Part shown: positions 34,836 through 43,449 of the stretch, piece by piece | Layout: every line of letters begins with the position of its first letter | Position numbering within the stretch: the stretch's first letter is position 1 | NCBI RefSeq assembly: GCF_003319125.1 | Contig: NZ_QOHG01000012.1 | Location: forward strand, 62,001-126,000 | DNA length: 64,000 nt | Direction of reading: 5' to 3' | Source of the DNA: Blastococcus sp. TF02A-26 | GTDB lineage: Bacteria; Actinomycetota; Actinomycetes; Mycobacteriales; Geodermatophilaceae | Notes under the pieces: generated by a model | What the model saw: the letters and a program-made list of their open reading frames with translations, nothing else | Databases searched by the model: none | Told to the model about the DNA's origin: nothing | Program-made: the position numbers and the translations under genes

Positions 34836-36146
34836 GTGCGGTTCTCGCTGACCTATCCGACCGTCGTGCTCGACCCGCCGGCGGAGCTGCTCACCGCCGA
34901 GGGCATGGGGGCGATCGCCGCGGCCGCCGAGGAGGCGGGTTTCGCCGGGATCGGGTTCCCCGAGCACCCGGCGACCCCGCAGAGCTGGCGGGACGGCGCC
35001 GGGCACGACTCGGTCGACCCGTTCCTCGCGCTGACCGTCGCGGCGACGGCCACCGCCGGTCTGCGGCTGCTCACCTTCCTCACCGTCCTGCCGTACCGGA
35101 ACCCGTTCCTGCTGGCCAAGACGACGGCGACGCTCGACCGGCTCTCCGGCGGGCGGCTGACCCTCGGCGTCGGCACCGGCTACCTGGAGGGCGAGTTCGC
35201 CGCGCTCGGCGTCGACTACGCCGAGCGCAACGCGCTGTTCGACGAGGCGCTGGAGGTGCTGCGGCTGGCCTGGACCGGCGAGCCCGTGGACCGGGTGGGC
35301 CGGCACTTCACGGCCGCGGGCGCCGTCAGCCGCCCGACTCCCGTGGCCACCCCGCGGCCGCCGGTCTGGATCGGTGGCAACTCCCGCCTCACCCGCCGGC
35401 GGGTGGCCGCGCTGGCCGAGGGCTGGGCGCCGGTGCCGACGAACCCCGCCCAGGTGCAGCGGCGGAAGACCGCACAGCTGGAGTCGCTCGACCAGCTCGC
35501 CGGGTGGATCCGCGAGCTGCAGGAGGAGCGTGAGCAGCTCGGCCGGCTGGCCCCGGCCGACGTCCTCTACATGGTGACCGACGCCGATCCGCTCGCCGAG
35601 CCGGAGCGCTACCTGGAGAGCGTCCAGCGGCTGGCCGACATCGGCGTCACCTGGCTGTCCCTCGGCGTGCGCGGCAGCTCGGTCGCCGAGGTCACCGACC
35701 GGCTGGCGGAGGTGGGGGAGCGGGTGCTGGCGCGCACCGCCGTGCCGGCGCCGCCGCCGTGCACCGACGCCGACGCCCGTGCGGTCGCCGGCCTGTACGC
35801 CGCCTACGCCGACGCGCTCGACCGGCGGGAGTTCGACCGGCTGGACCGGGTGTTCGCCGCCGACGTCGTCGCCGAGTACCCCGGGCACGAGCGCATCGAC
35901 GGCCTCGCCGCGCTGATCGCCTTCATGCGGGGGTCGCACGCCGAGGTCGTCCGGACCGTCCACCGGGTCGTCGACGTCGCGGTGACGGTGGACGGCGACA
36001 CGGCCACCTGCACCGCGGCCAAGCGCAACGACCTGTACCGGGACGGGGACGCCGTCCCGACCGTCGTCAGCGGGCGCTACACCGACGAGCTGGTCCGCGC
36101 CGCCGACGGCTGGCGGATCCGGGCCCGGCGGTCGCGGCACTCCTGA
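34836..36146 (+). CDS. LLM-class F420 oxidoreductase fused to a C-terminal SnoaL-like domain
   Basis: A 436-residue two-domain protein. Residues 1 to about 302 are a luciferase-like F420 enzyme (GFAGIGFPEHP, LDRLSGGRLTLGVGTGYLEGE, RPPVWIGGNS). After a Pro-rich linker (APPPC, 305-309) residues 311-436 form a SnoaL/NTF2-like domain ending in GRYTDELVRAADGWRI. The two normally occur as separate proteins; the frame is continuous with no stop. It sits in a beta-oxidation operon, 33 bp after the crotonase. The fused domain could hold or channel the substrate. GTG 34836. Confidence 0.85.
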   Translation: MRFSLTYPTVVLDPPAELLTAEGMGAIAAAAEEAGFAGIGFPEHPATPQSWRDGAGHDSVDPFLALTVAATATAGLRLLTFLTVLPYRNPFLLAKTTATLDRLSGGRLTLGVGTGYLEGEFAALGVDYAERNALFDEALEVLRLAWTGEPVDRVGRHFTAAGAVSRPTPVATPRPPVWIGGNSRLTRRRVAALAEGWAPVPTNPAQVQRRKTAQLESLDQLAGWIRELQEEREQLGRLAPADVLYMVTDADPLAEPERYLESVQRLADIGVTWLSLGVRGSSVAEVTDRLAEVGERVLARTAVPAPPPCTDADARAVAGLYAAYADALDRREFDRLDRVFAADVVAEYPGHERIDGLAALIAFMRGSHAEVVRTVHRVVDVAVTVDGDTATCTAAKRNDLYRDGDAVPTVVSGRYTDELVRAADGWRIRARRSRHS

Positions 36147-36187
36147 GCCCCCTTGCGGTACGGGTCACCGCCGCGGGACCCTGTACT

Positions 36188-36199
36188 GGTAATGATTGA
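36188..36199. promoter_or_regulatory. AATSATT operator candidate, site D
   Basis: GGTAATGATTGA, containing a full AATGATT core (36191-36197), 24 bp before the GMC oxidoreductase start. Suggests that this gene has its own regulated promoter inside the rightward gene series. Confidence 0.5.
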
Positions 36200-36223
36200 C
36201 CTTCAGCGTCGAGGGGACGTGCT

Positions 36224-37741
36224 GTGTCGTACGACGAGATCGTGGTCGGTTCGGGAGCCGGGGGAGCGGTGGTCGCCGCCCGGTTGAGCGAGGACGGCAC
36301 CCGCTCGGTGCTGCTGCTGGAGGCCGGTCCCGACTTCGGGTCCGTGGAGGCGCTCCCCGAGGCGCTGCGCGATCCGTTCGTCACCTTCACCGGCGCCGAC
36401 TGGGGCTGGACGGCGACCATGACCGGCGACCGCGTGCTGCCCTACCCGCGCGGCATGACCCTCGGCGGGTCGACCGCCGTCAACGCCGCCGTCGCCATGC
36501 GCCCGACCCCCGGCGACCTCGACCGGTGGGTGCAGGCCGGGGCGCCGGACTGGAGCCTGGAGGCCTGCCTGCCGTACTTCCGGCGGCTGGAGGCCGATCC
36601 CGGCGGCGACCCGGCCGTGCACGGCACCGACGGGCCGATCCCCATCCGCCGCCAGCCGCGCGAGACCTGGCAGCCCATCACCAGCGCGTTCGCCGAGGAG
36701 ATGGCCGCGCACGGCCACCGCGTCACCGAGGACCACAACGACCACCGGATGGTCGGCGCCGGCCCGACCGCGCACAACGTCCGGGACGGCATCCGCTGGT
36801 CGACCGCCTCGGCCTACCTCGAGCCCGCCCGGGACCGGGCCAACCTGACCATCCGCTCCGGCGTGCTCGTCGACCGGCTGCTGCTCGACGGCGACCGGGT
36901 GGTGGGCGTCGAGGCCGTCACCGACGAGGGCACCGAGCGCTTCGAGGGGGCGCGCGTGACGCTCGCCGCCGGCGCCGTGGCCACCCCGCCGATCCTGCTC
37001 CGCTCGGGCATCGGGCCGGCCGACGCGCTGCGCGGGCTGGACGTCCCGGTCGTCCTCGACGCCCCCGGTGTCGGGCAGAACCTCCAGGACCACACCGGCG
37101 TCTTCGTCACCGCGGTCGCCCGCCCCGGCATCGAGCAGGACCCGGACAACTACTTCGCCTTCTACTCCCGCAGCGAGGACGAGCCGTGGGTCTTCGCCCT
37201 GCTCGCGCTCTACAGCCCGCAGGCGCTGGGCTCCTTCTACGGCGACCCGTCCTCCGACCCGGTCATCGCGATCTCCGCGGCGCTGGGCCGCCCGCACTCC
37301 CGCGGCGAGGTCGCGCTGGCCTCCCGTGACCCCCGGGTCCAGCCCCGGATCGACATGCGGTTCCTCAGCCACCCGCAGGACCAGGCCGACGTCGTCGCCG
37401 GCGCCCGCGTCGCCTACCGGGCGCTGCACGGGGCGCACCTGGGGCCGCTGGTCAAGGAGGTCTCGCCGGTGCTCGCCGCGATCATCGACGACGACGCCGC
37501 CCTCCTCGCCCACGCCCGGGCCACCTGCGGCAGCGGCTTCCACCCCGTGGGGACGGCGCGGATGGGTGCCGAACCCGGACCCGAGGTCGTCACCGACCAG
37601 GAGGGCCGGGTGTTCGGTGTCCGGGGGCTGCGGATCGCCGACGCCTCGCTCATGCCGCTGCAGGTCAGCTCCCCGACCAACCTGACCTGCATCATGATCG
37701 GCGAGCGGATCGCCGACTCCCTGCTCCGGTCGTCGGACTAA
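36224..37741 (+). CDS. GMC family FAD-dependent oxidoreductase
   Basis: A 505-residue glucose-methanol-choline oxidoreductase. The ADP-binding GSGAGG is at 9-14 with Glu33 in LLLEAGP; YPRGMTLGGSTAVN is the GMC signature 1; the active-site pair is His440 (FHPVGTARMG) and Asn486 (SSPTNLT). Members oxidise primary or secondary alcohols. GTG 36224 after GAGGGG. Its own promoter is indicated by motif site D. A substrate hydroxyl produced by a P450 would fit, but this is inference. Confidence 0.92.
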   Translation: MSYDEIVVGSGAGGAVVAARLSEDGTRSVLLLEAGPDFGSVEALPEALRDPFVTFTGADWGWTATMTGDRVLPYPRGMTLGGSTAVNAAVAMRPTPGDLDRWVQAGAPDWSLEACLPYFRRLEADPGGDPAVHGTDGPIPIRRQPRETWQPITSAFAEEMAAHGHRVTEDHNDHRMVGAGPTAHNVRDGIRWSTASAYLEPARDRANLTIRSGVLVDRLLLDGDRVVGVEAVTDEGTERFEGARVTLAAGAVATPPILLRSGIGPADALRGLDVPVVLDAPGVGQNLQDHTGVFVTAVARPGIEQDPDNYFAFYSRSEDEPWVFALLALYSPQALGSFYGDPSSDPVIAISAALGRPHSRGEVALASRDPRVQPRIDMRFLSHPQDQADVVAGARVAYRALHGAHLGPLVKEVSPVLAAIIDDDAALLAHARATCGSGFHPVGTARMGAEPGPEVVTDQEGRVFGVRGLRIADASLMPLQVSSPTNLTCIMIGERIADSLLRSSD

Positions 37742-37836
37742 TAGTTCAGTCTTCCGACCCGTATCCGGCGGGCTTCTCCGGCGTGATGAGCCTGTGACGT
37801 CCTTGACCGGGCGACTGAACCTCGTTCTAATAGTCC
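37739..37836. promoter_or_regulatory. Promoter region of the thiolase operon with repeated CTAATAGT and CTGAAC-N3-GTTC
   Basis: CTAATAGTTC (37739-37748) recurs as CTAATAGTCC (37827-37836), and CTGAAC-CTC-GTTCTA (37815-37829) is an imperfect palindrome. TTCTAA here could be part of the -10 for the thiolase gene at 37880. Related to the perfect palindrome at 61886. Confidence 0.45.
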
Positions 37837-37879
37837 CGTCCGGCGGAGAGCTGGGTCACTCGTCGCTGAGGGGTCGCGC

Positions 37880-39043
37880 ATGCCGGGATCGAGCCGCCGG
37901 GCCGCGATCGTCGGCGTCGCCAACACCGCCCAGGCCCGCCGCCTCGAGGGCGCGACGTCCCGCGGCCTGGCCGTCGGCGCCGCGCTCGCCGCGCTCGACG
38001 ACGCGGGCCTGACCCTGGACGACGTCGACGGGATCAGCGGGGACGCGACCGCCGCCGCACTCCTCTACGACCTCCGGCTGGGCCCGGCCTGGCTGGGCCG
38101 GCAGTTCGGCATCCAGGCGGTGACCGAGGCGGTGCACGCCGTCGAGGCGGGGGAGGCCGACGTCGTCCTCGTCGTCGCGGCCGAGGCAGGGGCGTACACC
38201 GACCGGTCGGCCACCGCGCCGTGGACCCGCCCGGAGAACGAGTTCGTCGTCCCCTTCGGGCTGTTCACCGCCGCGGAGTTCGCGCTCGTCGCGCGCCGGC
38301 ACATGATCACCTACGGCACCACGCCCGAGCAGCTGGCGCGGGTGGCGGCCACCATCCGCACGAACGGCTCGACCACCCCGGGCGCGGTCTACGCCGGGCG
38401 CGGCCCGGTCACGGTCGAGGACGTGCTGGCCTCCCGCATGGTCGCCGACCCCTTCCACCTGCTCGACTGCTCGATGACCAGCGAGGGCGGCTGCGCGCTG
38501 GTCATCGCGGCGACCGACCGGGCGGCCGACACCGCGTCCACGCCGGTGCACGTCCTCGGCTCGGGCTCGGACCACGCCGGCCCGGCGTACCGGCACCCGC
38601 CGGCCTGGGACCTCGCCGGCCGCCGCGGCGGGCCGGTGCTGGGCCGGATCGGCGAGCGGGCGGTGGGCCGGGCGTTCGCGCAGGCGGGGCTGGACCGGGC
38701 CGACGTCGACGTCCTCGAGCTCTACGACCCGTTCTCCTTCGAGGTGATCCGCCAGCTCGAGGCCTTCGGCTTCTGCGGGCCCGGCGAGGGCGGCCCCTAC
38801 GTCGACGACGGGCACATCGGGCTCACCGGGCGCACGCCGGTCACCACCGACGGCGGCACGATGGCCTTCAGCCACGCCGGCGCGGCGCCGCAGATGTTCC
38901 AGCGGGTGGTCCGGGGCGTGCAGCAGCTGCGCGGCGACGCCGGGCCCAACCAGGTGCCCGACGCCCGCGTCGCCCTGTGCAGCGGCGGTGGCGCCGGCGC
39001 CCTGTTCACCACGGTCGTCCTGCTCGGGACGGAGGTCCCGTGA
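37880..39043 (+). CDS. Ltp-type thiolase, non-Cys
   Basis: A 387-residue thiolase-fold protein of the Ltp group: RRAAIVGVANTAQ at the start, a middle FALVARRHMITYGTTPEQLA, DCSMTSEGGCALVI and a C-terminal LCSGGGAGALF. The segment that carries the nucleophile in true thiolases reads VVAAEAGAYT, with no Cys. It is coupled to a DUF35 gene (GTGA overlap), the arrangement of steroid-type retro-aldolases. A thiolytic role is unlikely; aldol cleavage of a beta-hydroxyacyl-CoA is the inferred reaction. Confidence 0.87.
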   Translation: MPGSSRRAAIVGVANTAQARRLEGATSRGLAVGAALAALDDAGLTLDDVDGISGDATAAALLYDLRLGPAWLGRQFGIQAVTEAVHAVEAGEADVVLVVAAEAGAYTDRSATAPWTRPENEFVVPFGLFTAAEFALVARRHMITYGTTPEQLARVAATIRTNGSTTPGAVYAGRGPVTVEDVLASRMVADPFHLLDCSMTSEGGCALVIAATDRAADTASTPVHVLGSGSDHAGPAYRHPPAWDLAGRRGGPVLGRIGERAVGRAFAQAGLDRADVDVLELYDPFSFEVIRQLEAFGFCGPGEGGPYVDDGHIGLTGRTPVTTDGGTMAFSHAGAAPQMFQRVVRGVQQLRGDAGPNQVPDARVALCSGGGAGALFTTVVLLGTEVP

Positions 39044-39486
39044 CCCGCCTCCAGCCCCAGTCCGGGCCCCTCCCGCACGCCGAGCCCACCGGGGCGAGCG
39101 CGCCCTTCTGGGCCGGCTGCGCCTCCGGAGAGCTCCGGTACCAGCGCTGCCGCGCCTGCGCGGCGGTCACCTCCCCGCCGGTGGAGACCTGCCGCGAGTG
39201 CCTCTCCGCCGACCTCGCGTGGGAGGTCAGCGCGGGCACCGGCACGGTCTACAGCTGGACCGTCGTCCACCGGCCGGCGACGGCCGCCTTCGCCGCCGTC
39301 CCCTACGCGCCGGCGATCGTCGACGTGGCCGAGGGCTTCCAGCTGCTGACGAACCTCGTCGACGTCGCCCCCGAGGACATCACCGCCGGGATGCCGGTGG
39401 CCGTCCGCTTCGTGGCGACCGCCGACGGCCCCACGCTCCCGTACTTCGCACCCGCACCCGCATCCCCCGAGGAGACCCTGCCGTGA
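39040..39486 (+). CDS. Zn-ribbon OB-fold (DUF35) protein
   Basis: A 148-residue partner of the preceding thiolase. Zinc ribbon Cys37, Cys40, Cys51, Cys54, then an OB-fold with TVYSWTVVHRPA and YAPAIVDVAEG. Overlaps by 4 bp on both sides (thiolase stop, amidohydrolase start), so it is translated as part of a tightly coupled set. Confidence 0.9.
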   Translation: MTRLQPQSGPLPHAEPTGASAPFWAGCASGELRYQRCRACAAVTSPPVETCRECLSADLAWEVSAGTGTVYSWTVVHRPATAAFAAVPYAPAIVDVAEGFQLLTNLVDVAPEDITAGMPVAVRFVATADGPTLPYFAPAPASPEETLP

Positions 39487-40808
39487 ACAAGGACGACCTG
39501 ATCCTCATCAGCGTCGACGACCACATCTCCGAGCCCGCGGACATGTTCGACGCGCACGTCCCGGCGAAGTACAAGGACCGCGCGCCGCGGGTCGTCCAGC
39601 AGGAGGACGGCACCCAGCAGTGGTTCTACGGCGAGCTGAAGGGTCGCAACCTCGGCCTCAACGCCGTCGCCGGCAAGCCGCGGGAGATGTTCAACGTCGA
39701 CGTCCTGCGCTACGACGAGATGCGGCCGGGCTGCTTCAACGTCGACGAGCGGGTGCGCGACATGAACGCCGGCGGGCAGCTCGCCGGGCTGAACTTCCCC
39801 AACTGGACGGGCTTCTCCGGCCAGGTGCTCAACCAGGGCCCCGACCGCGACCTCAACCTCGTGATGATCAAGGCCTACAACGACTGGCACGTCGACGAGT
39901 GGTGCGGCGCCTACCCGGGCCGGTTCATCCCCTGCGGCATCCTCCCGCTGTTCGACGTGGACCTCGCGGCGGAGGAGGTCCGGCGGCTGGCCGACAAGGG
40001 CTGCCACGCGGTGACGTTCTCGGAGAACCCGCAGGCGCTGAACATGGCCAGCATCCACACCGACTACTGGTACCCGCTGTTCGCCGCGGCCCAGGAGACG
40101 AACACGGTGCTGTGCACCCACGTCGGGTCGTCCTCGCGGACGCCCGCGGTCTCCCACGACGCGCCCCCGAGCGTCGGCATGGCCGCGTCGTCGATGATGA
40201 GCATGTTCACGCTGGTCGAGATGCTGTGGGCCGGGTTCTACAAGGACTTCCCGGACCTCAAGTTCTCGCTCACCGAGGGCGACGTCGGCTGGATCCCGTA
40301 CTTCCTCTGGCGCGCCGAGCACGTGCACAACCGGCACTCCGGCTGGACCAAGCACGAGTTCCCGCCCGGCTACGACGGCCCGGCCGACGTCTTCCGCAAG
40401 CACTTCTACACGTGCTTCATCAGCGACAAGGTCGGCGTCCGGCTGCTCGACTGGTTCAACGAGGACGCCCTGTGCTGGGAGTCGGACTACCCGCACTCGG
40501 ACACCAACTGGCCGTTCGCGCCCGAGGACGTCATGGAGACCATGGGCTTCCTGACCGACGAGCAGATCGACAAGATCACGCACCGGAACGCCATGGCGGC
40601 CTACTCCTTCGACCCGTTCCGGTACGTGCCGAAGGAGCAGGCGACCGCCGGGTACCTGCGCAGCCAGGCCACCGACGTCGACGTCGTCACCCGGGTCGGC
40701 CGCGAGGCCAGCGAGCGCGACCTCGAGGCGTGGGGCCGGATGACCCAGGTCGGCCAGGCCGCCAAGGCCGCCGCGGAGGCGGCCGCGAAGGCCGCCGCCG
40801 GCAGGTGA
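39483..40808 (+). CDS. Amidohydrolase family protein with Ala/Lys-rich tail
   Basis: A 441-residue paralogue of the protein at 23533. Metal motif SVDDHISEP (Asp12, Asp13, His14), THVGSSS in the middle and ESDYPHSDTNWP late in the barrel. It is about 40 residues longer, ending in an alanine/lysine repeat (AAKAAAEAAAKAAA), a probable amphipathic helix that the paralogue lacks. Coupled by 4-bp overlaps to the DUF35 and CoA-transferase genes. The reaction is unknown but it recurs with the same partners as in operon A. Confidence 0.88.
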   Translation: MNKDDLILISVDDHISEPADMFDAHVPAKYKDRAPRVVQQEDGTQQWFYGELKGRNLGLNAVAGKPREMFNVDVLRYDEMRPGCFNVDERVRDMNAGGQLAGLNFPNWTGFSGQVLNQGPDRDLNLVMIKAYNDWHVDEWCGAYPGRFIPCGILPLFDVDLAAEEVRRLADKGCHAVTFSENPQALNMASIHTDYWYPLFAAAQETNTVLCTHVGSSSRTPAVSHDAPPSVGMAASSMMSMFTLVEMLWAGFYKDFPDLKFSLTEGDVGWIPYFLWRAEHVHNRHSGWTKHEFPPGYDGPADVFRKHFYTCFISDKVGVRLLDWFNEDALCWESDYPHSDTNWPFAPEDVMETMGFLTDEQIDKITHRNAMAAYSFDPFRYVPKEQATAGYLRSQATDVDVVTRVGREASERDLEAWGRMTQVGQAAKAAAEAAAKAAAGR

Positions 40809-43108
40809 GCGCGCCCGTCCCGCTGACCGGCGTCCGCGTCGTCGAGTTCTCCGCCGGGGTACCCGCGGCCTACTGCGGGAAGCTGTTCGCGGACGCGGGC
40901 GCCGACGTCGTGCTCGTCGAGCCCGACGGCGGCTCCCCGCTGCGCGGGCGCGGCCCGCTGTTCGGCTTCGTGGCCACCGGCAAGCGCTCGGTCACCGACG
41001 GTCCGGGGACGGCGCAGCTGCTCGCCGACGTCGACCTGGTGGTCACCGACGGGTCACACGGAGGGGCCGACCTCCGCCGGCACCCGGCGGCGACCGTCGT
41101 CTCGGTGACGCCGTTCGGGACGACCGGCCCGTACGCCGACCTGCCGGTGAACGAGTTCGTGCTGCAGGCGATGTGCGGCTCCATCGGCACCCGCGGCTGG
41201 CCGGGGGAGGAGCCGCTGCAGGCCGGCGGGCGGATCGGGGACTGGGTGGCCGGCGTCTACGGCGCGGTCGCCGGGGCCGCGGCGCTGCGGCGGTCCCGGC
41301 GGACCGGCGCCGGGGACGTCGTCGACGTCGCCCAGTTCGAGGCGATGGTCGTGACGATGGGCGGGCTCGGCGCCGTCCAGGCACAGCTGCTGGATCCCGA
41401 CCTGGCCCCGGCGCCGCGGATGCTCGAGCTGCCCAGCATCGTGCCGACCGCCGACGGGCTGGTCGGCTTCTGCACCGTCACCGCCCAGCAGTTCGCCGAC
41501 TTCCTCGTGCTGATCGGGCACCCGGAGCTGATCGGCGACCCGGAGCTGGCCTCCTTCGCCTCCCGCGTCGCGCGCCGGCACGAGTTCCTCGCGATGGTCG
41601 AGGCGTGGGCGGCCGAGCGGACGACGGCGGAGATCGTCGACTTCGCCTCGGTGCTGCGGATCCCGGTGGCGCCGATCGGCACCCCGGCGACGGTCGCCGA
41701 CATCGACCACTTCCGGGAGCGCGGCGTGTTCGTGCGCAACCGCGAGGGGCTGCTCCAGCCGCGGGTGCCCTACCGCAGCGCGGCGTTCGCGACCGTGCCG
41801 CCGGGCGAGGTGCCCGCGGCGGGTGCCTCGGTCGTGGACTGGCCGGCACGCTCCCGGCCCGCAGCCGGCGACGCCCCGGTCCAGCGGCCGCTCGCCGGGC
41901 TGCGGGTCGTCGACCTCACCGCGTTCTGGGCCGGTCCGGCCGGCACGCACACCCTGGCCGCGCTCGGCGCCGACGTGGTCAAGGTCGAGGGGCTGCAGCG
42001 GCCCGACGGCATGCGCTTCTCCGGCGCCCGCCCGGCCACCGAGGACCTGTGGTGGGAGACCGGCCACCTGTTCCAGGCCTCCAACAGCGGCAAGCGCGGC
42101 GTGACCCTGGAGCTCGGCCGGCCCGAGGCCCGCGAGCTGGCGCTGCGGCTGGTCGCCGGCGCCGACCTGGTCATGGAGAACTTCTCCCCGCGGGTGATGG
42201 GGAACCTGGGCCTGGAGTACGACGACCTGCGGGCGGCCAACCCCCGTGTCGTCGTCGTGCGGATGCCCGCGTTCGGCCTGGACGGCCCCTGGCGGGACCG
42301 GGTCGGCTTCGCCCAGACCATGGAGCAGGCCAGCGGGATGGCGTGGATGACCGGCCGCGCCGACGGCCTCCCGCTCATCCCGCGCGGGGTCTGCGACCCG
42401 CTCGCCGGGCTGCACGCCGCCTTCGCCGCGATCGTCGCGCTCGAGGTCCGCGACGCGACGGGCGATGGGATGCAGGTGGAGTCGACGATGGTGGAGACCG
42501 CGCTGACCGTCGCCGCCGAGGCGTTCCTGGCGGCCCAGCTCGGGGCCGAACCGCGGCGCGACGGCAACCGCGGCCCGGGAGCGGCACCCCAGGGGGTGTA
42601 CCGGTGCGCCGGGGACGACGAGTGGGTCGCCGTCGCCGTCCTGGACGACGACGCGTGGACGCGGCTGGCGGGCGTCCTGGACCGCCCGGACCTCGCCGGC
42701 CGTCCCGACCTCGCCACCGAGGCCGGGCGGCGGGCGGCCGCCGACGAGCTGGACGGTGCCCTGTCCGGCTGGGCCGCCCGGTGCGACGTCCACGCGGCGG
42801 AGTCGGCGCTGCGGGCGGCCGGGGTGGCCTCCGCCCGGGTGGCCGCGCCGGTCGACCTGGTCGCCGATCGGCAGCTGGCTGCGCGCGGGTTCTGGGAGGA
42901 GGTCGAGCACCCGGTGCTGGGCACCTTCCGCACCACCGGGATGCCCTTCCGGTTCGCCGGCCTGCCCGAGCCGTGGATCCCCGCGGCCGCACCGACGCTC
43001 GGACAGCACAACGACGAGGTGCTCGGCGGGGAACTGGGACTGGACGCCGCGGAGCTGGCCCGGCTGACCGACGCCGGCGTCCTCGGCGCCCGGCCGGCCG
43101 GACTGTGA
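40805..43108 (+). CDS. Tandem (double) family III CoA-transferase
   Basis: A 767-residue protein made of two complete CaiB/BaiF units. The first (about 1-345) has GVRVVEFSAGVPAAYCGK and Asp146 in RIGDWVAG; the second starts at about 363 (LAGLRVVDLTAF) with Asp531 in GVCDPLAG. Both catalytic aspartates are kept, although the N-terminal unit is shorter in its substrate region. Fused CoA-transferases of this size are known but uncommon. GTG overlap with the amidohydrolase stop. It may form its own interlocked pseudo-dimer. Confidence 0.88.
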   Translation: MSAPVPLTGVRVVEFSAGVPAAYCGKLFADAGADVVLVEPDGGSPLRGRGPLFGFVATGKRSVTDGPGTAQLLADVDLVVTDGSHGGADLRRHPAATVVSVTPFGTTGPYADLPVNEFVLQAMCGSIGTRGWPGEEPLQAGGRIGDWVAGVYGAVAGAAALRRSRRTGAGDVVDVAQFEAMVVTMGGLGAVQAQLLDPDLAPAPRMLELPSIVPTADGLVGFCTVTAQQFADFLVLIGHPELIGDPELASFASRVARRHEFLAMVEAWAAERTTAEIVDFASVLRIPVAPIGTPATVADIDHFRERGVFVRNREGLLQPRVPYRSAAFATVPPGEVPAAGASVVDWPARSRPAAGDAPVQRPLAGLRVVDLTAFWAGPAGTHTLAALGADVVKVEGLQRPDGMRFSGARPATEDLWWETGHLFQASNSGKRGVTLELGRPEARELALRLVAGADLVMENFSPRVMGNLGLEYDDLRAANPRVVVVRMPAFGLDGPWRDRVGFAQTMEQASGMAWMTGRADGLPLIPRGVCDPLAGLHAAFAAIVALEVRDATGDGMQVESTMVETALTVAAEAFLAAQLGAEPRRDGNRGPGAAPQGVYRCAGDDEWVAVAVLDDDAWTRLAGVLDRPDLAGRPDLATEAGRRAAADELDGALSGWAARCDVHAAESALRAAGVASARVAAPVDLVADRQLAARGFWEEVEHPVLGTFRTTGMPFRFAGLPEPWIPAAAPTLGQHNDEVLGGELGLDAAELARLTDAGVLGARPAGL

Positions 43109-43119
43109 GGAGCACCCCG

Positions 43120-43449
43120 ATGGTCCCGATCACGCTGTGCGTGCCGCCGCGGCCGGGCGAGCTGTGCGCCCCGGTCACCGTCGAGCTGGCCGGCTCGCAG
43201 ACCTTCCTGGAGATCACCTCCCGGCACCGGATCACGGAGGTGCTTCCCGACGAGGAGCGCGGCACGGTCGCGGTGACCATCGAGTTCACCGACCCGGCCG
43301 ACTCCCGGTCGGTGCACGTCCGGTTCGACCTCCAGGAGGCCGACGCCGCGGTGGGCGGCCGCAGCCGGCTGCTCGCCAGGTACGTGCACGGCGGCCGGTC
43401 GATGGCCGCCTACGGCACCTACCTGGGCGTCGTCTCGGACGAGAACTAG
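43120..43449 (+). CDS. Small hypothetical protein at the end of the thiolase operon
   Basis: A 109-residue soluble protein, mostly predicted strands (APVTVELAGSQTFLEIT, GTVAVTIEFTD, SVHVRFDLQEAD). No family recognised. ATG 43120 after GAGGAGC, 11 bp downstream of the double CoA-transferase, so it is probably part of the operon, perhaps an accessory subunit. Its stop overlaps the stop of the convergent PadR gene by 4 bp. Confidence 0.7.
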   Translation: MVPITLCVPPRPGELCAPVTVELAGSQTFLEITSRHRITEVLPDEERGTVAVTIEFTDPADSRSVHVRFDLQEADAAVGGRSRLLARYVHGGRSMAAYGTYLGVVSDEN

